From positions 3,906,001 to 3,970,000 of the forward strand of contig NZ_CP137734.1 of assembly GCF_033406955.1 (NCBI RefSeq): 64,000 nt of DNA, in the 5' to 3' direction. This document shows, piece after piece, positions 16,377-24,274 of this stretch. The position numbers were made by a program, and so were the translations under genes. The notes under the pieces were generated by a model. That model did no database searches. It worked only from the letters and a program-made list of their open reading frames with translations, and was not told where the DNA came from. The first letter of the stretch is position 1. Every line of letters begins with the position of its first letter. Source of the stretch: Streptomyces violaceoruber. GTDB taxonomy: Bacteria > Actinomycetota > Actinomycetes > Streptomycetales > Streptomycetaceae.

Positions 16377-17453
16377 TCAGCGTGCCGTGGCGTGCCAGAC
16401 CCGCAGAGCCTCGACCACCTGCTCCCGGTCCGGTACGTCGACCAGCCGCAGCGGCTCGCGGGCCCGCCGTACGGCCCGCTCCACGCGGTCCGCGGCGGTC
16501 CGGAAGTGCTCGGTGCGCGCGTCCTCGGGCAGGTCGATCGCCGCGCGCATCACGTCGGGGAACACCGACTGGGCGTACTCGAACGCGACGTAGACGGGCA
16601 GGTCCTCGTGCAGCCCGGCGGTGAGGTCGGTGAACCCGGCATCCGCCATGGCCTCGGCCCACAGGTCCACCATGCGCCCCTGTTCCTCCTTCCCGTACGC
16701 CATGCGCACCAGGTGGGTCGCGAGGTCGTGCAGCGGGTCGCCGAGTATGGCCAGCTCCCAGTCGATCACCGCGAGGCGCCTTCCCCGCACGACGACGTTG
16801 GCCCGGTGGACGTCCGTGTGCAGGAGCCGGAAGGGGCGCACCGCGCGGCAGCGGTGCCCGGCGGCGAACCGCGCCATCGCGTCCTCCGGGACACCGACGG
16901 CGTCGAAGAGTGCGCCGAAGCGGTCCCGGTTCGGCCGGTGCACCCGCCGCTCCGTGAAGTGGACCAGCCAGTCCAGGAAGCCCTGCGTGTCCCCGTCCCG
17001 CGGCCACCCCTCGGGGCGGGCCGGCAGTTCCGCCACGGGCACGCTCGCGGTCCGGACGAAGAACGACGCGAACGATCGCATGAGTTCCTCGCCCACCCGC
17101 CCGGTGGGACCGCTGTCGCTGAGCACCCGGCCCGCCCGGTAGCCGTGTACGGAGCCGTTCCCGAGGTCGGCCAGGCAGCGCGGCACCTCACGCAGATATC
17201 GGCAGACGACACCGAGCACCTCCGCCTCCCTCTGCCAGATGCGCGGCACAACCTCGACCGCCCGCAACGGAACCCGGTACTTGAACCGGGTGAAGGGAAC
17301 GGCGCCCAACAGCAGCGCCAGCACCAGGCCCGAGCGCCGGACGTAGTTGACGTTGTGGTGCCCGGTGAGCACCTCACCTCTCCCGCGGAGTCTCCGCGAC
17401 TCCACGAGGTGGTGCACGAGCGCCTTGCGCGCCCGGTGTGGCAGACGGTGCAT
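16377..17453 (-). CDS. Aminoglycoside phosphotransferase (APH)-family kinase
   Basis: A 358-residue kinase-like protein. The catalytic loop HTDVHRANVVV (about residue 217) and metal-binding VIDWE followed by GDPLHDLA are intact, so it should phosphorylate something. The N-lobe is long and unusual, with 'FTRFKYRVPLRAVEVVPRIWQREAEVL' in the place of the Lys-Glu pair. The substrate could be a sugar, choline-like compound or antibiotic; the sequence does not say. ATG 17453 has TACTCT (17460-17465) 6 nt upstream, which predicts a leaderless mRNA. Confidence 0.82.
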   Translation of the reverse strand: MHRLPHRARKALVHHLVESRRLRGRGEVLTGHHNVNYVRRSGLVLALLLGAVPFTRFKYRVPLRAVEVVPRIWQREAEVLGVVCRYLREVPRCLADLGNGSVHGYRAGRVLSDSGPTGRVGEELMRSFASFFVRTASVPVAELPARPEGWPRDGDTQGFLDWLVHFTERRVHRPNRDRFGALFDAVGVPEDAMARFAAGHRCRAVRPFRLLHTDVHRANVVVRGRRLAVIDWELAILGDPLHDLATHLVRMAYGKEEQGRMVDLWAEAMADAGFTDLTAGLHEDLPVYVAFEYAQSVFPDVMRAAIDLPEDARTEHFRTAADRVERAVRRAREPLRLVDVPDREQVVEALRVWHATAR

Positions 17454-17514
17454 GGCCGGAGAGTAGCGCCTCCGGCCCGTTACCCAGGGCCGCGTGACGA
17501 AGGTGTTCCCAAGC

Positions 17515-18285
17515 TCAGGCGGGAGCGGGTGTCCCGTTCTCCCACAGCAGTCTGAGGACCGGCTCCAGGGAGTCGACGACCGTGTCCGCGCCCGCCTGTT
17601 TGAGGAGCTTGGTCTTCCGTTCGTTGTGGCCGTAGCCGAGGAAGGGCACGCCGGCCCGTCGGGCGGCGGTCACGTCGGAGGCCGAGTCGCCGACCATCAG
17701 GGCCCGTGCGGGGGCGGCGCCCATCGCGCTGAGGGCGCGGTTGAGGCAGTGGGGGTCGGGTTTGAGCAGGTGCGGGTCCCCGGTGCGGCCGTAGATGTGG
17801 GGGGCGAAGCAGCCCAGCAGGTCCCGGGTCTCCAGGTACTCGCTCACCACGCGGGGCGAGTTGTTGGTGGTGACCGCGAGGCCCACGCCGAGGGCGGACC
17901 AGGTGCGGATCAGGGCGTCCGCGTACGCGGTCGGCCACGCGGTGGGCACGGCGCGCAGTTCCTCCCGGGTCAGCCGTTCCTCGAACTCGGCGACCAGGTC
18001 GCTCCGCCGGTGTCTGCGGTCGACCGCGGCCAGCAGGACGTGCGGGTCCGGTTGGACCTGCTCCTCCTGGGTGAGCAGCTCCTTGAGGCCGAGCCGCTCC
18101 AGCCAGTCCACCAGTTCGCCCGCCACCCGGTCGGCCGAGTAACCCGCGAACAGCCGGCAGATGGGGCCGTCGAAGTCCCACAGGACGACGCGGGCACCCA
18201 CGACCAGGTCCCGCAGGGCCTCGGACTGCTCGTCCCGGCCGGTCCGCTCGCTCACCGGTTCCGTCTGATCCGTATCGGAAGTCAC
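17515..18285 (-). CDS. devB: HAD-superfamily phosphatase DevB
   Basis: A 256-residue HAD hydrolase. Motif I is LWDFDGPIC (about 35-43), motif II is TTNNS (about 140), the motif III Lys lies in LKPDP, and motif IV is VGDSASDV (about 200). It probably acts on a small phosphorylated metabolite. Its GTG shares one base with the TAG stop of devA (the sequence reads TAGTG), with no SD of its own, so translation depends on reinitiation after devA. This devA-devB pairing is the one described for S. coelicolor aerial development; the substrate is still unknown to me. Confidence 0.85.
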   Translation of the reverse strand: MTSDTDQTEPVSERTGRDEQSEALRDLVVGARVVLWDFDGPICRLFAGYSADRVAGELVDWLERLGLKELLTQEEQVQPDPHVLLAAVDRRHRRSDLVAEFEERLTREELRAVPTAWPTAYADALIRTWSALGVGLAVTTNNSPRVVSEYLETRDLLGCFAPHIYGRTGDPHLLKPDPHCLNRALSAMGAAPARALMVGDSASDVTAARRAGVPFLGYGHNERKTKLLKQAGADTVVDSLEPVLRLLWENGTPAPA

Positions 18286-19154
18286 TAGGAGAGTGTCATG
18301 TCCGTGGTGATGGTTTCCCAGAGGGCGTCGAACCACTTCTGTGATTCCTCCACGAACACCGCGTCCCGGTGACCGGTCCGGTTCAGGAACGAGAACAGCA
18401 GCGACTGGGAGCCGAGCGCGTCGTACATCTGGAGCGTCCGGCTCTCGTACTCCTCCTCGCGCCGGGTCAGCATGTAGTAGCCGAGGAGGGCCTCCTCGCC
18501 GTTGAGCAGGTACAGCTTCATCGGCGGGGTGAACGGCAGGGCGCGGAAGGCGATGCGCACGTCGACGCGGTGGGTGGAGCGCACGGCGTGCAGGTTGTGC
18601 TGGAGGACGCGGGCCTGGGCGTTGCGCATCTGGAGCCAGCGCTGGTGGACCGGGTCGTCCTCCTCGTCCTCGACCAGGACGGGGAAGGCGAGTGCGATGT
18701 CGCGGGAGGGCATCAGCACGCGGAAGTCGATCGACTCCGGGTGGATGCGGCCCTCGTGGATCAGGCGGAGCGGCTCGCTGAGGGCGAGCATCAGCGTCTC
18801 CGAGGTGTGGCACACGACGTCGACCCGGACGTGCGGTGCCGCGAACGCCTCCGCCAGGCGCGGCCCGAGCGCCACCATCGTCGGCTGCGGCTCGGCCCGC
18901 GGTGCGGCGGGCTCGGCGATGCGGGGCGGGCTGCCCTTGCTGACGTTGGTGAGCAGGCCGTCCTCCTGGAGTGCGCGCAGGGCCTGGCGGACGGTGCCGC
19001 GCTCCACGCCGAACTCCTCGGCCAGTTCGGCCTGGGTGGGCAGGCGGTCGCCCGCCCTGAGGTCTCCCCCGCGGATCCGCTCCCGCAGGACGTCGGCGAT
19101 CTCCTGGGACGAGAGCCTTCTGCTGCCGTTCACGGACACGTTCTCCTGAGTCAC
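18285..19154 (-). CDS. devA: GntR-type developmental regulator DevA
   Basis: A 289-residue regulator: winged HTH at about 12-78 (RLPTQAELAEEFGVERGTVRQAL) and a C-terminal domain (about 100-285) unlike the standard FadR or HutC effector domains. It is recognised from memory as DevA, a GntR protein needed for aerial hyphae in S. coelicolor. I chose GTG 19154 because TAGCGT (19161-19166) precedes it by 6 nt; the TTG at 19160 lies in that spacer. A second option is GTG 19133, which has AGGAG 9 nt upstream. The paralogue devE shows the same promoter-start arrangement. A half-site AAGTTG overlaps the -10, suggesting autoregulation. Confidence 0.88.
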   Translation of the reverse strand: MTQENVSVNGSRRLSSQEIADVLRERIRGGDLRAGDRLPTQAELAEEFGVERGTVRQALRALQEDGLLTNVSKGSPPRIAEPAAPRAEPQPTMVALGPRLAEAFAAPHVRVDVVCHTSETLMLALSEPLRLIHEGRIHPESIDFRVLMPSRDIALAFPVLVEDEEDDPVHQRWLQMRNAQARVLQHNLHAVRSTHRVDVRIAFRALPFTPPMKLYLLNGEEALLGYYMLTRREEEYESRTLQMYDALGSQSLLFSFLNRTGHRDAVFVEESQKWFDALWETITTDMTLS

Positions 19155-19176
19155 GACCAAACGCTACAACTTCGAC

Positions 19177-19215
19177 CTACCTATAGGGAGTTGTTTGAAA
19201 CTTGTTTATAGGTAG
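19177..19215. promoter_or_regulatory. Inverted repeat in the devA upstream region
   Basis: CTACCTATA (19177-19185) and TATAGGTAG (19207-19215) are perfect 9-bp inverted arms. The 21-bp spacer contains a second small palindrome, GTTTGAAAC (19193-19201). It is absent from the devE region, so it may explain devA-specific regulation. Confidence 0.55.
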
Positions 19216-19240
19216 TAGCCAAGTGGGGACAACATAGGGA

Positions 19241-19257
19241 GAGTTGGTTGCCAACTT
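19241..19257. promoter_or_regulatory. DevA/DevE-type palindrome, copy 1
   Basis: GAGTTGGTTGCCAACTT, a near match to the perfect 17-bp palindrome at 20491-20507, with a further half-site AGTTGGC at 19263-19269. It lies 43 bp before the start of the small membrane protein gene, where its transcription start should be. Confidence 0.65.
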
Positions 19258-19300
19258 CGCCCAGTTGGCGAAAGTCTATCTTCCCGAAGGGGGGAAGGCC

Positions 19301-19489
19301 ATGCCCGTCCTCGCCCTGGTCTCCGCGGTCTTCGTCATCGCCTTCGAGCAGATCGTCCAGTGGAGGTACGGTGCCACCGGCATCGTCGGCCTGCTCCTGC
19401 TCACCATAGGCATCAAGGCCAAGAGCCCCTCCGTCAGCTCCGCCGGAGCGGTGCTGCTGGCCCTCCTGGTCGCGGGTCCCGCGCTGTGA
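19301..19489 (+). CDS. 62-residue membrane protein beside devA
   Basis: A tiny protein with two hydrophobic segments (about 1-18 and 26-60) separated by a polar hinge, FEQIVQWRYG, and followed by IGIKAK. It is a clear paralogue of the 61-residue protein at 20564. There is no signal or enzyme motif. ATG 19301 follows GGGGGGAAGG; an in-frame TTG at 19244 lies inside a palindrome and is unlikely. It is divergent from devA and ends 9 bp from the convergent devE. The function is unknown; it may be a membrane partner or sensor for the DevA/DevE regulators. Confidence 0.75.
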   Translation: MPVLALVSAVFVIAFEQIVQWRYGATGIVGLLLLTIGIKAKSPSVSSAGAVLLALLVAGPAL

Positions 19490-19498
19490 CGGGGACGG

Positions 19499-20404
19499 TC
19501 AGCCCGCGAGCACCAGCTCCGAGCTGATCGTCCCCCACAGTGCGTCGAACCACAGCCGGGACTGCTTCACGAACACGCCGTCGCGCAGGCCACCGCCCTG
19601 TTCGAAGGCGAACAGCGTCGACCGGATGCCCTCCGCGTCGTACATCTCCAGCTGCTCGTGGTCGATCTCCTGCTCGCGCCGGCCGAGGGTGTAGTACGCG
19701 AACAGGGCCTCGCTGCCGTTGAGCACGTACAGCTTCACGGGCGGGGTGAAGGGCAGCGCGCGGAAGGAGACGCGCACGTCTATGCCGTGCGTGGCGCGCA
19801 GGCTCAGCAGGTTGTGCCGGAGCACCTGCCCCTGGGCGTTGCGCATCGCCAGCCACCGCTCGTGCACCGGTCCGCCCGCCGCGCCGCCCGAGACCGCCAC
19901 CGGGAAGGCGAGGTCGATGTCGCCGCTCGGCAGCAGGACCCGGACGTCGACCTTGGCCGGTTTCAGTCGCCCCGCGTGGATCTGGCTCAGCGGTTCGCCG
20001 AGGGCGAGGGTGAGGGAGACGGAGGTCAGGCAGAGCGCGTCGATCTCGACGTGCTCGGCGGCGAAGGCCGCCGCGATCCGGGAGGCGAGCGCCACGGTCG
20101 TGGGCATCGGCCGCGCTTCGGGACCGGACTGGGGGCCGTACGGATCGGGCGCGACGGTCGCCGGGCTCCCCTTGGACACATTGGTGAGCAGACGTTCCGA
20201 CTGAAGGATGCGCAGGGCCTGGCGGACAGCGCCCCGCTCCACGCCGAACTCCTCGGCCAACTGGGCCTGCGTGGGCATGCGCTGGCCCGGCCGCAGCCGA
20301 CCGGACCTGATCCGGGCGCGCAGCTCGTCGGCCACCTCTCGATGTGTTGCCTGTGGCCGCTGCGGTCTCTCCCGCCCGTTGACGGGGGCGTGTTCCGGCT
20401 CCAC
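19499..20404 (-). CDS. devE: DevA paralogue DevE, GntR-type regulator
   Basis: A 301-residue paralogue of DevA: winged HTH at about 20-85 (MPTQAQLAEEFGVERGAVRQAL) and the same C-terminal domain, including DVRVLLPS, FRALPFTPPVKLYVLNG and LWFDALWGT. From memory this is DevE, which arose by duplication of devA and has a separate developmental role. GTG 20404 has TAGGGT (20411-20416) 6 nt upstream, identical in geometry to devA. Unlike devA it has no devB-like gene downstream, since the next gene is convergent. Confidence 0.85.
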   Translation of the reverse strand: MEPEHAPVNGRERPQRPQATHREVADELRARIRSGRLRPGQRMPTQAQLAEEFGVERGAVRQALRILQSERLLTNVSKGSPATVAPDPYGPQSGPEARPMPTTVALASRIAAAFAAEHVEIDALCLTSVSLTLALGEPLSQIHAGRLKPAKVDVRVLLPSGDIDLAFPVAVSGGAAGGPVHERWLAMRNAQGQVLRHNLLSLRATHGIDVRVSFRALPFTPPVKLYVLNGSEALFAYYTLGRREQEIDHEQLEMYDAEGIRSTLFAFEQGGGLRDGVFVKQSRLWFDALWGTISSELVLAG

Positions 20405-20490
20405 GACCAAACCCTACAACTTCTCGCCATCTTCCGGCAGTTCGCGGAAAGGTGGTTATGAGACGCTTCCAAGCGGAGATAAGTACAGTG

Positions 20491-20507
20491 AAGTTGGCAG
20501 CCAACTT
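20491..20507. promoter_or_regulatory. Perfect 17-bp palindrome, DevA/DevE-type operator
   Basis: AAGTTGGCAGCCAACTT has perfect 8-bp arms about a central A. A TACAGT hexamer (20484-20489) lies just upstream, so the palindrome would cover the transcription start of the 61-residue membrane protein gene, as expected of a repressor site. The related copy is at 19241-19257, and AAGTTG half-sites overlap the -10 of both devA and devE. Confidence 0.75.
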
Positions 20508-20563
20508 GAGCAACGTGGTCGAGCCTCACGAGGGTTGGCCACCACGGTGACAGGGGGACCACC

Positions 20564-20749
20564 ATGCCGCTCATCGCCATCGTCGTCGCGGCTCTGGCCA
20601 TCGGGTTCGAGCAGCTCGTGCAGTGGAAGTACGGGCCGATGGGCATCATCGCGTTCGTCGCGCTGTCCATCGGCATCAAGGCGAAGAACACCATGATCGG
20701 CGGTGTGGGTGCGGTGATCCTCGTGATGCTGCTCGCCCAGTCCGGCTGA
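20564..20749 (+). CDS. 61-residue membrane protein beside devE
   Basis: Paralogue of the protein at 19301: the same length, two hydrophobic segments, and the shared core FEQLVQWKYG, then IGIKAK (FEQxVQWxYGxxGI in both). ATG 20564 follows CAGGGGGACC. It is divergent from devE, exactly as the other copy is divergent from devA, so the regulator-plus-membrane-protein unit was duplicated as a whole. The conserved charged/aromatic hinge between two membrane spans suggests a specific interaction rather than a simple membrane filler. No known function. Confidence 0.75.
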   Translation: MPLIAIVVAALAIGFEQLVQWKYGPMGIIAFVALSIGIKAKNTMIGGVGAVILVMLLAQSG

Positions 20750-20756
20750 ACCGACG

Positions 20757-20810
20757 TACTGACGGCCGGGCCCCCTTCCGGAGGGGAGCCGGGTGCCCGG
20801 CCGGTCAGTA
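20757..20810 (+). terminator. Long hairpin after the 61-residue protein gene
   Basis: TACTGACGGCCGGGC (20757-20771) pairs with GCCCGGCCGGTCAGTA (20795-20810) with a single bulged G. It lies 8 bp after the stop and is followed by an A/C-rich tract. Probably a factor-independent terminator of the actinobacterial type lacking a U tract. Confidence 0.75.
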
Positions 20811-20820
20811 GGCACCACGC

Positions 20821-20855
20821 ACAACAGGCACAACAGGCACAACCACAACCACAAC
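20821..20855. repeat. A/C-rich short tandem repeat
   Basis: ACAACAGGC twice, then ACAACC twice, then ACAAC. It is G-poor and strikingly different from its surroundings. It sits between a terminator hairpin and the end of the Eis-like gene and is non-coding as far as I can tell. Confidence 0.75.
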
Positions 20856-20924
20856 TGAAGAGCACGTCGAAGAACCCGCGCTACGGATGCGCACGTCCAC
20901 CGTCACCGGAGGAAGGGAGTCACC

Positions 20925-22181
20925 TCAGAACATGTCCGGGCACCAAGGCCGCCTGGACGTACGCAGCAGGGCGTCGACCACACGGGCGGCGCCCGCTCGT
21001 TCTTCCCGCACCCGGCCGAGCGCGGCCAGCCGCACCGCCGACTCGTCGCCCAGCCACAGCGCGGCCAAGTCGCCCACGTCCAGCACGAAGTGGGCGCTCT
21101 CGGTGGTCGGCGCGCAGGACGCCCCGTCCGGCCCCGCCTCCAGCCGCCACCGCCCGCCGGTGAGCCCTCCCCGGTCGACGACCTCGAGGACCACCGATCC
21201 CTGCCCCTCGTACGTCCGCGCCTCCAGCGCCCGCGCGACGTCCAGGATCCGCACCCACAGCCAGTCGGCCTGCGTGGTGATGCGGGCCGCCCGCGGGTCC
21301 GGCAGGAGATGCGGGAGCAGGTCGTCGGGGGAGCGCCAGCCGCTCTTCACCGTCTGGACCCAGTCGATCGAGCACAGGTAGTGCCACAGCGCGCGCTCGG
21401 CGGCCGGGGTCACGGCGAGCAGCCAGTCCACGGTCGCCGTGTTCAGCGGCTGCTTGGCGTCGCCCCAGCGGTCGTCGGTCCGGTAGGAGGCCATGCCCTC
21501 GACCTCGCCGTCCGCCGAGCGGTACAGGGCGTAGCAGGGCTCGGTCCAGGGGGAGCCGTTCCAGTCGATGACACCGGTCCGGTAACGCCACCACAGCTCG
21601 GTCCGGCTGACCGCGCCCGGCTGGGCCCGGCGCAGCCGCTCGTGCAGCTCGGGTCCGAGCCGCCGGACGTCGGCGCCGTCCACGAGGTCGATCCGGCCGC
21701 CGTCCTCCGGGGCCGCCCAGCGCGGGTCCAGACCGGCGCGGGGGACGTCGACCGCCCACTCGGTCATGCTCGTGGCGGGGCCGAAGCCGTACCGGCCGTA
21801 GATCCGGTACTCGGCCGCGATCAGCGTCGCGACGACGTCCCCGCGCTCCTTCGCGGCGGCCAGGTCCTGCGCCATCATCCGGGTGAGCAGACCGCGGCGC
21901 CGGTGGGTCGCGGTGACGGTGACGTTGGAGACCGCGTCGGCCCGGACCAGGCCGCCCCCGACGGCCGTCAGCTCCTGGTCGAAGGACCGGAAGGTCGCCA
22001 CGCACCGGTCGCCGTCGAAGGCGCCGAGCGACCGGCCGGGCACGAACTCGTTGCGGCGGGCCTCCAACTGCTCCTCGGCCACGGCGGGCGGTCGCAGGAA
22101 CCCCGTGTTCAGGGCCCGGTTCCAGTCGGGGAACTCGGCCTCGGTGATGGGACGTACGTCTATCTCGGTGCGGCGGCTCAT
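20925..22181 (-). CDS. Eis-like GNAT N-acetyltransferase
   Basis: A 418-residue protein with the three-part Eis architecture: an N-terminal GNAT domain (acetyl-CoA loop [17 protein letters not shown] at about 90-106), a second GNAT-like domain, and a C-terminal SCP2-like domain (about 300-410) that ends with a free carboxylate Phe, as in Eis where the terminus takes part in catalysis. Eis enzymes acetylate several amines of aminoglycosides, polyamines or peptides; the physiological substrate here is unknown. ATG 22181 has TACGGT (22188-22193) 6 nt upstream, so a leaderless mRNA is likely. Confidence 0.85.
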
Positions 22182-22235
22182 ACGCTCACCGTAGATCGCC
22201 TGCCCGGCTCCGTCGCGGGGATTAACGGGGCGGCT

Positions 22236-22298
22236 CCGAAGGACCCGGACCCCGAAGGACCCGGACCCCGAAGGACCCGGACCCCGAAGGACCCGGAC
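22236..22298. repeat. 16-bp tandem repeat, four copies
   Basis: Four copies of CCGAAGGACCCGGACC with exact 16-bp spacing (22236, 22252, 22268, 22284). The array ends one base before the asparaginase stop codon and fills the gap before the Eis-like promoter. Copy number is likely to vary between strains. Confidence 0.9.
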
Positions 22299-22299
22299 G

Positions 22300-23337
22300 T
22301 CAGAAGGACGCCCGGATCTCCCCCACCTCGCGGCCGCCGCCCAGCAGCGGCGCACGCCCGATGCGCCCGACGACCGGCGCGTCCACGCCCAGCAGCGTCA
22401 GGGCGCGGGCCAGCACCGGGCCCAGGGCCCGGGTCGCGCCGTCCTCGATCTTGAAGGCGAGGGCGCGGCCGTCCGGCAGGGCCACCGCCTGTACGGCCTC
22501 GGCACCCATCTTGGAGAGGCTGCCGGGCACCTCGCGCATCAGCCAGGTGTCGGCACGCCGGCTGCCGGCGACGTACTCGGGGTGCGCGCGCATCGCGTCG
22601 GCGACCCGGCGCTCGGCCGAACCGGGCTCGGCGGCGACGAAGGAGCGGAAGGCGCGGGCCAGCCCGACCAGGCTGATCGCCATCAGCGGCGCCCCGCACC
22701 CGTCGGTGCCGACGGCGGCGACCGGCTCGCCCGCCGCGTCCTCCACAACCCTGTGGATAACACGCTGGAGCGGGTGCTCCGGGTCGAGATAGGTTTCCAG
22801 CGGCCAGCCCTGCTGCGCGCAGACCGCCAGCATCGCGGTGTGCTTGCCGGAGCAGTTCATGGTGACGCGGTCGGGCTCGGCGCCGGACGCCAGGTACGTC
22901 TCCCGCTCCTCGGCGTCCAGCGGCAGGTCGGGCGGGCACTGGAGCAGCGCCGGGTCCAGGCCGTACTCGTCCAGCATCTTGCGGACCAGGTCCCGGTGAA
23001 ACGGTTCTCCGGAGTGGCTCGCGGCGGCCAGCGCCAGCCGCTCCCCCGCGAGGTCGAGGCCCGCCCGCAGCACGCCCGCCGCCTGCATCGGCTTGTTGGA
23101 GGAACGCGGGAAGACCGGCGCCGTCACCTCGCCCAGCGCCAGCTCCACCGCCCCGTCGGCGCCCAGCACCACCAGGCTGCCCCGGTGCCGCCCCTCGACG
23201 AAGCCGGACCGGACGACCTCGGCGAGGACGGGCGGCACGACTGGCGCGAGGGCGGACGTGGGCGCGGCCCGGTCCGCATGCGACGGCTGCGACGGGTGTG
23301 ACGGCTGCATCGGTTGCGACGGCTGGGGCGCGGGCAT
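22300..23337 (-). CDS. Type II-like bacterial asparaginase (AnsA-like, PF06089 family)
   Basis: A 345-residue protein of the rhizobial-type asparaginase family, which hydrolyses asparagine to aspartate and ammonia. Conserved features are '[16 protein letters not shown]' (about 74-89), 'AAASHSGEP' (about 104), '[11 protein letters not shown]' (about 160) and 'GTDGCGAP' (about 208). The N-terminal 30 residues are a Gln/Ser/Pro/His-rich tail without signal-peptide character, so the enzyme is probably cytosolic. ATG 23337 follows GGAAGG. The stop lies directly at a 16-bp tandem repeat array. Confidence 0.88.
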
Positions 23338-23427
23338 CGGCGGTGGCCTTCCGGAACGGGCGACCCCCCGCGGCGACGGCCCGGGATCACCGGGCTCCGA
23401 GGGCGGCGCGGATGGCCGCCCCCCGTG

Positions 23428-24096
23428 TCACACGAGCAGGTCGTCGACTTGTGCTTCCCCCTCACGGTACCGGCGCGCGATCTCCGCGCTGCAGCCGTCC
23501 GCCGTGCGCTGGAGCCGCTGCCGGCTCCGGGAGACCTGCTGCTCGTAGCGGACGAGCCGCCCCATCCCGGCGGTCAGCTCGACGTCGGTGCGGGCCGTCA
23601 GGTCGGACAGCTCCACCTCGCCCATCATCTCCGCGGCCAGCCGCCGGCACTCCTCGCTGCGCGGGGTGGCCAGCGTCACGTGCCGGGCGGAGGAGCGCTG
23701 CCGGGCCGGCGCGTCGGCGAGGATCTCCGAGAGCCGCTCCACCACCGACCCGGTCGCCGCGGTGGTGACCACGGACGACGACGGCGTCGCCGGCCCGCGC
23801 CCCGCCAGCTCCGCGCGCAGGATGTCGATACGGCCCTGGAGCAGCCGCCGTACGTAACTGAGGTCGGCCTCCTCGCGCTGGGCGTCCCGGCGCAGCGTGC
23901 GCAGCTCCGGCAGGCTCAGCGCGGTCAGGTCCCCCTGCGGGGCATCCGCCGGCAGCTCGGGGCTGTCCGTGCGCTGCACGGGCGCCCGGGGTGCCTCCAG
24001 ACCACCCAGGCCGGCCGGACCGCTCGGACCGCCCCGGCCACTCGGACATGTCAACGCGGCAGTCCCGAACGACCGCCCCGTACTCGGTGTGCTCAT
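23428..24096 (-). CDS. rsiG: c-di-GMP-binding anti-sigma factor RsiG
   Basis: Anti-sigma factor that holds the sporulation sigma WhiG inactive when loaded with c-di-GMP. The 222-residue protein has two predicted antiparallel helices, each with an exact copy of the published c-di-GMP signature E(X)3S(X)2R(X)3Q(X)3D: E76-S80-R83-Q87-D91 and E185-S189-R192-Q196-D200. The N-terminal 60 residues and the 100-140 linker look disordered. ATG 24096 is chosen; the preceding 17 codons of open frame lack a start signal. It lies in the same segment as devA and devE, giving a cluster of developmental regulators. Confidence 0.93.
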   Translation of the reverse strand: MSTPSTGRSFGTAALTCPSGRGGPSGPAGLGGLEAPRAPVQRTDSPELPADAPQGDLTALSLPELRTLRRDAQREEADLSYVRRLLQGRIDILRAELAGRGPATPSSSVVTTAATGSVVERLSEILADAPARQRSSARHVTLATPRSEECRRLAAEMMGEVELSDLTARTDVELTAGMGRLVRYEQQVSRSRQRLQRTADGCSAEIARRYREGEAQVDDLLV

Positions 24097-24172
24097 GCGC
24101 CTCAACCGTCCCCTCGCCCGGCGTCTGGGAGCATCGTGCCACCCCAAGTGGCCGCTATGTGACCGAGTGCCC

Positions 24173-24226
24173 CCGATCGGACCCGATCGGCCCCAGATGG
24201 GGGGTTCGCAGTGAAAAGAAACCCCC
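24173..24226. promoter_or_regulatory. Direct repeat and hairpin between rsiG and dtd
   Basis: The palindrome CCGATCGG occurs twice (24173-24180 and 24183-24190), followed by a hairpin GGGGGTT (24200-24206) / AACCCCC (24220-24226) with a 13-nt loop. The region holds the divergent promoters of rsiG and dtd; which gene the sites serve is unknown. Confidence 0.5.
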
Positions 24227-24274
24227 TACGGCCCCGCCCCTCCACACCCTAGGGGCGCACGGCATCATTGCGGG

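Noticed and set aside
19244..19489. 81-residue version of the small membrane protein
   Set aside because: Its TTG start is inside the DevA/DevE-type palindrome; ATG 19301 has a strong SD and aligns with the paralogue's start.
22236..22298. Terminator hairpin
   Set aside because: The 16-bp units are direct repeats and not self-complementary.
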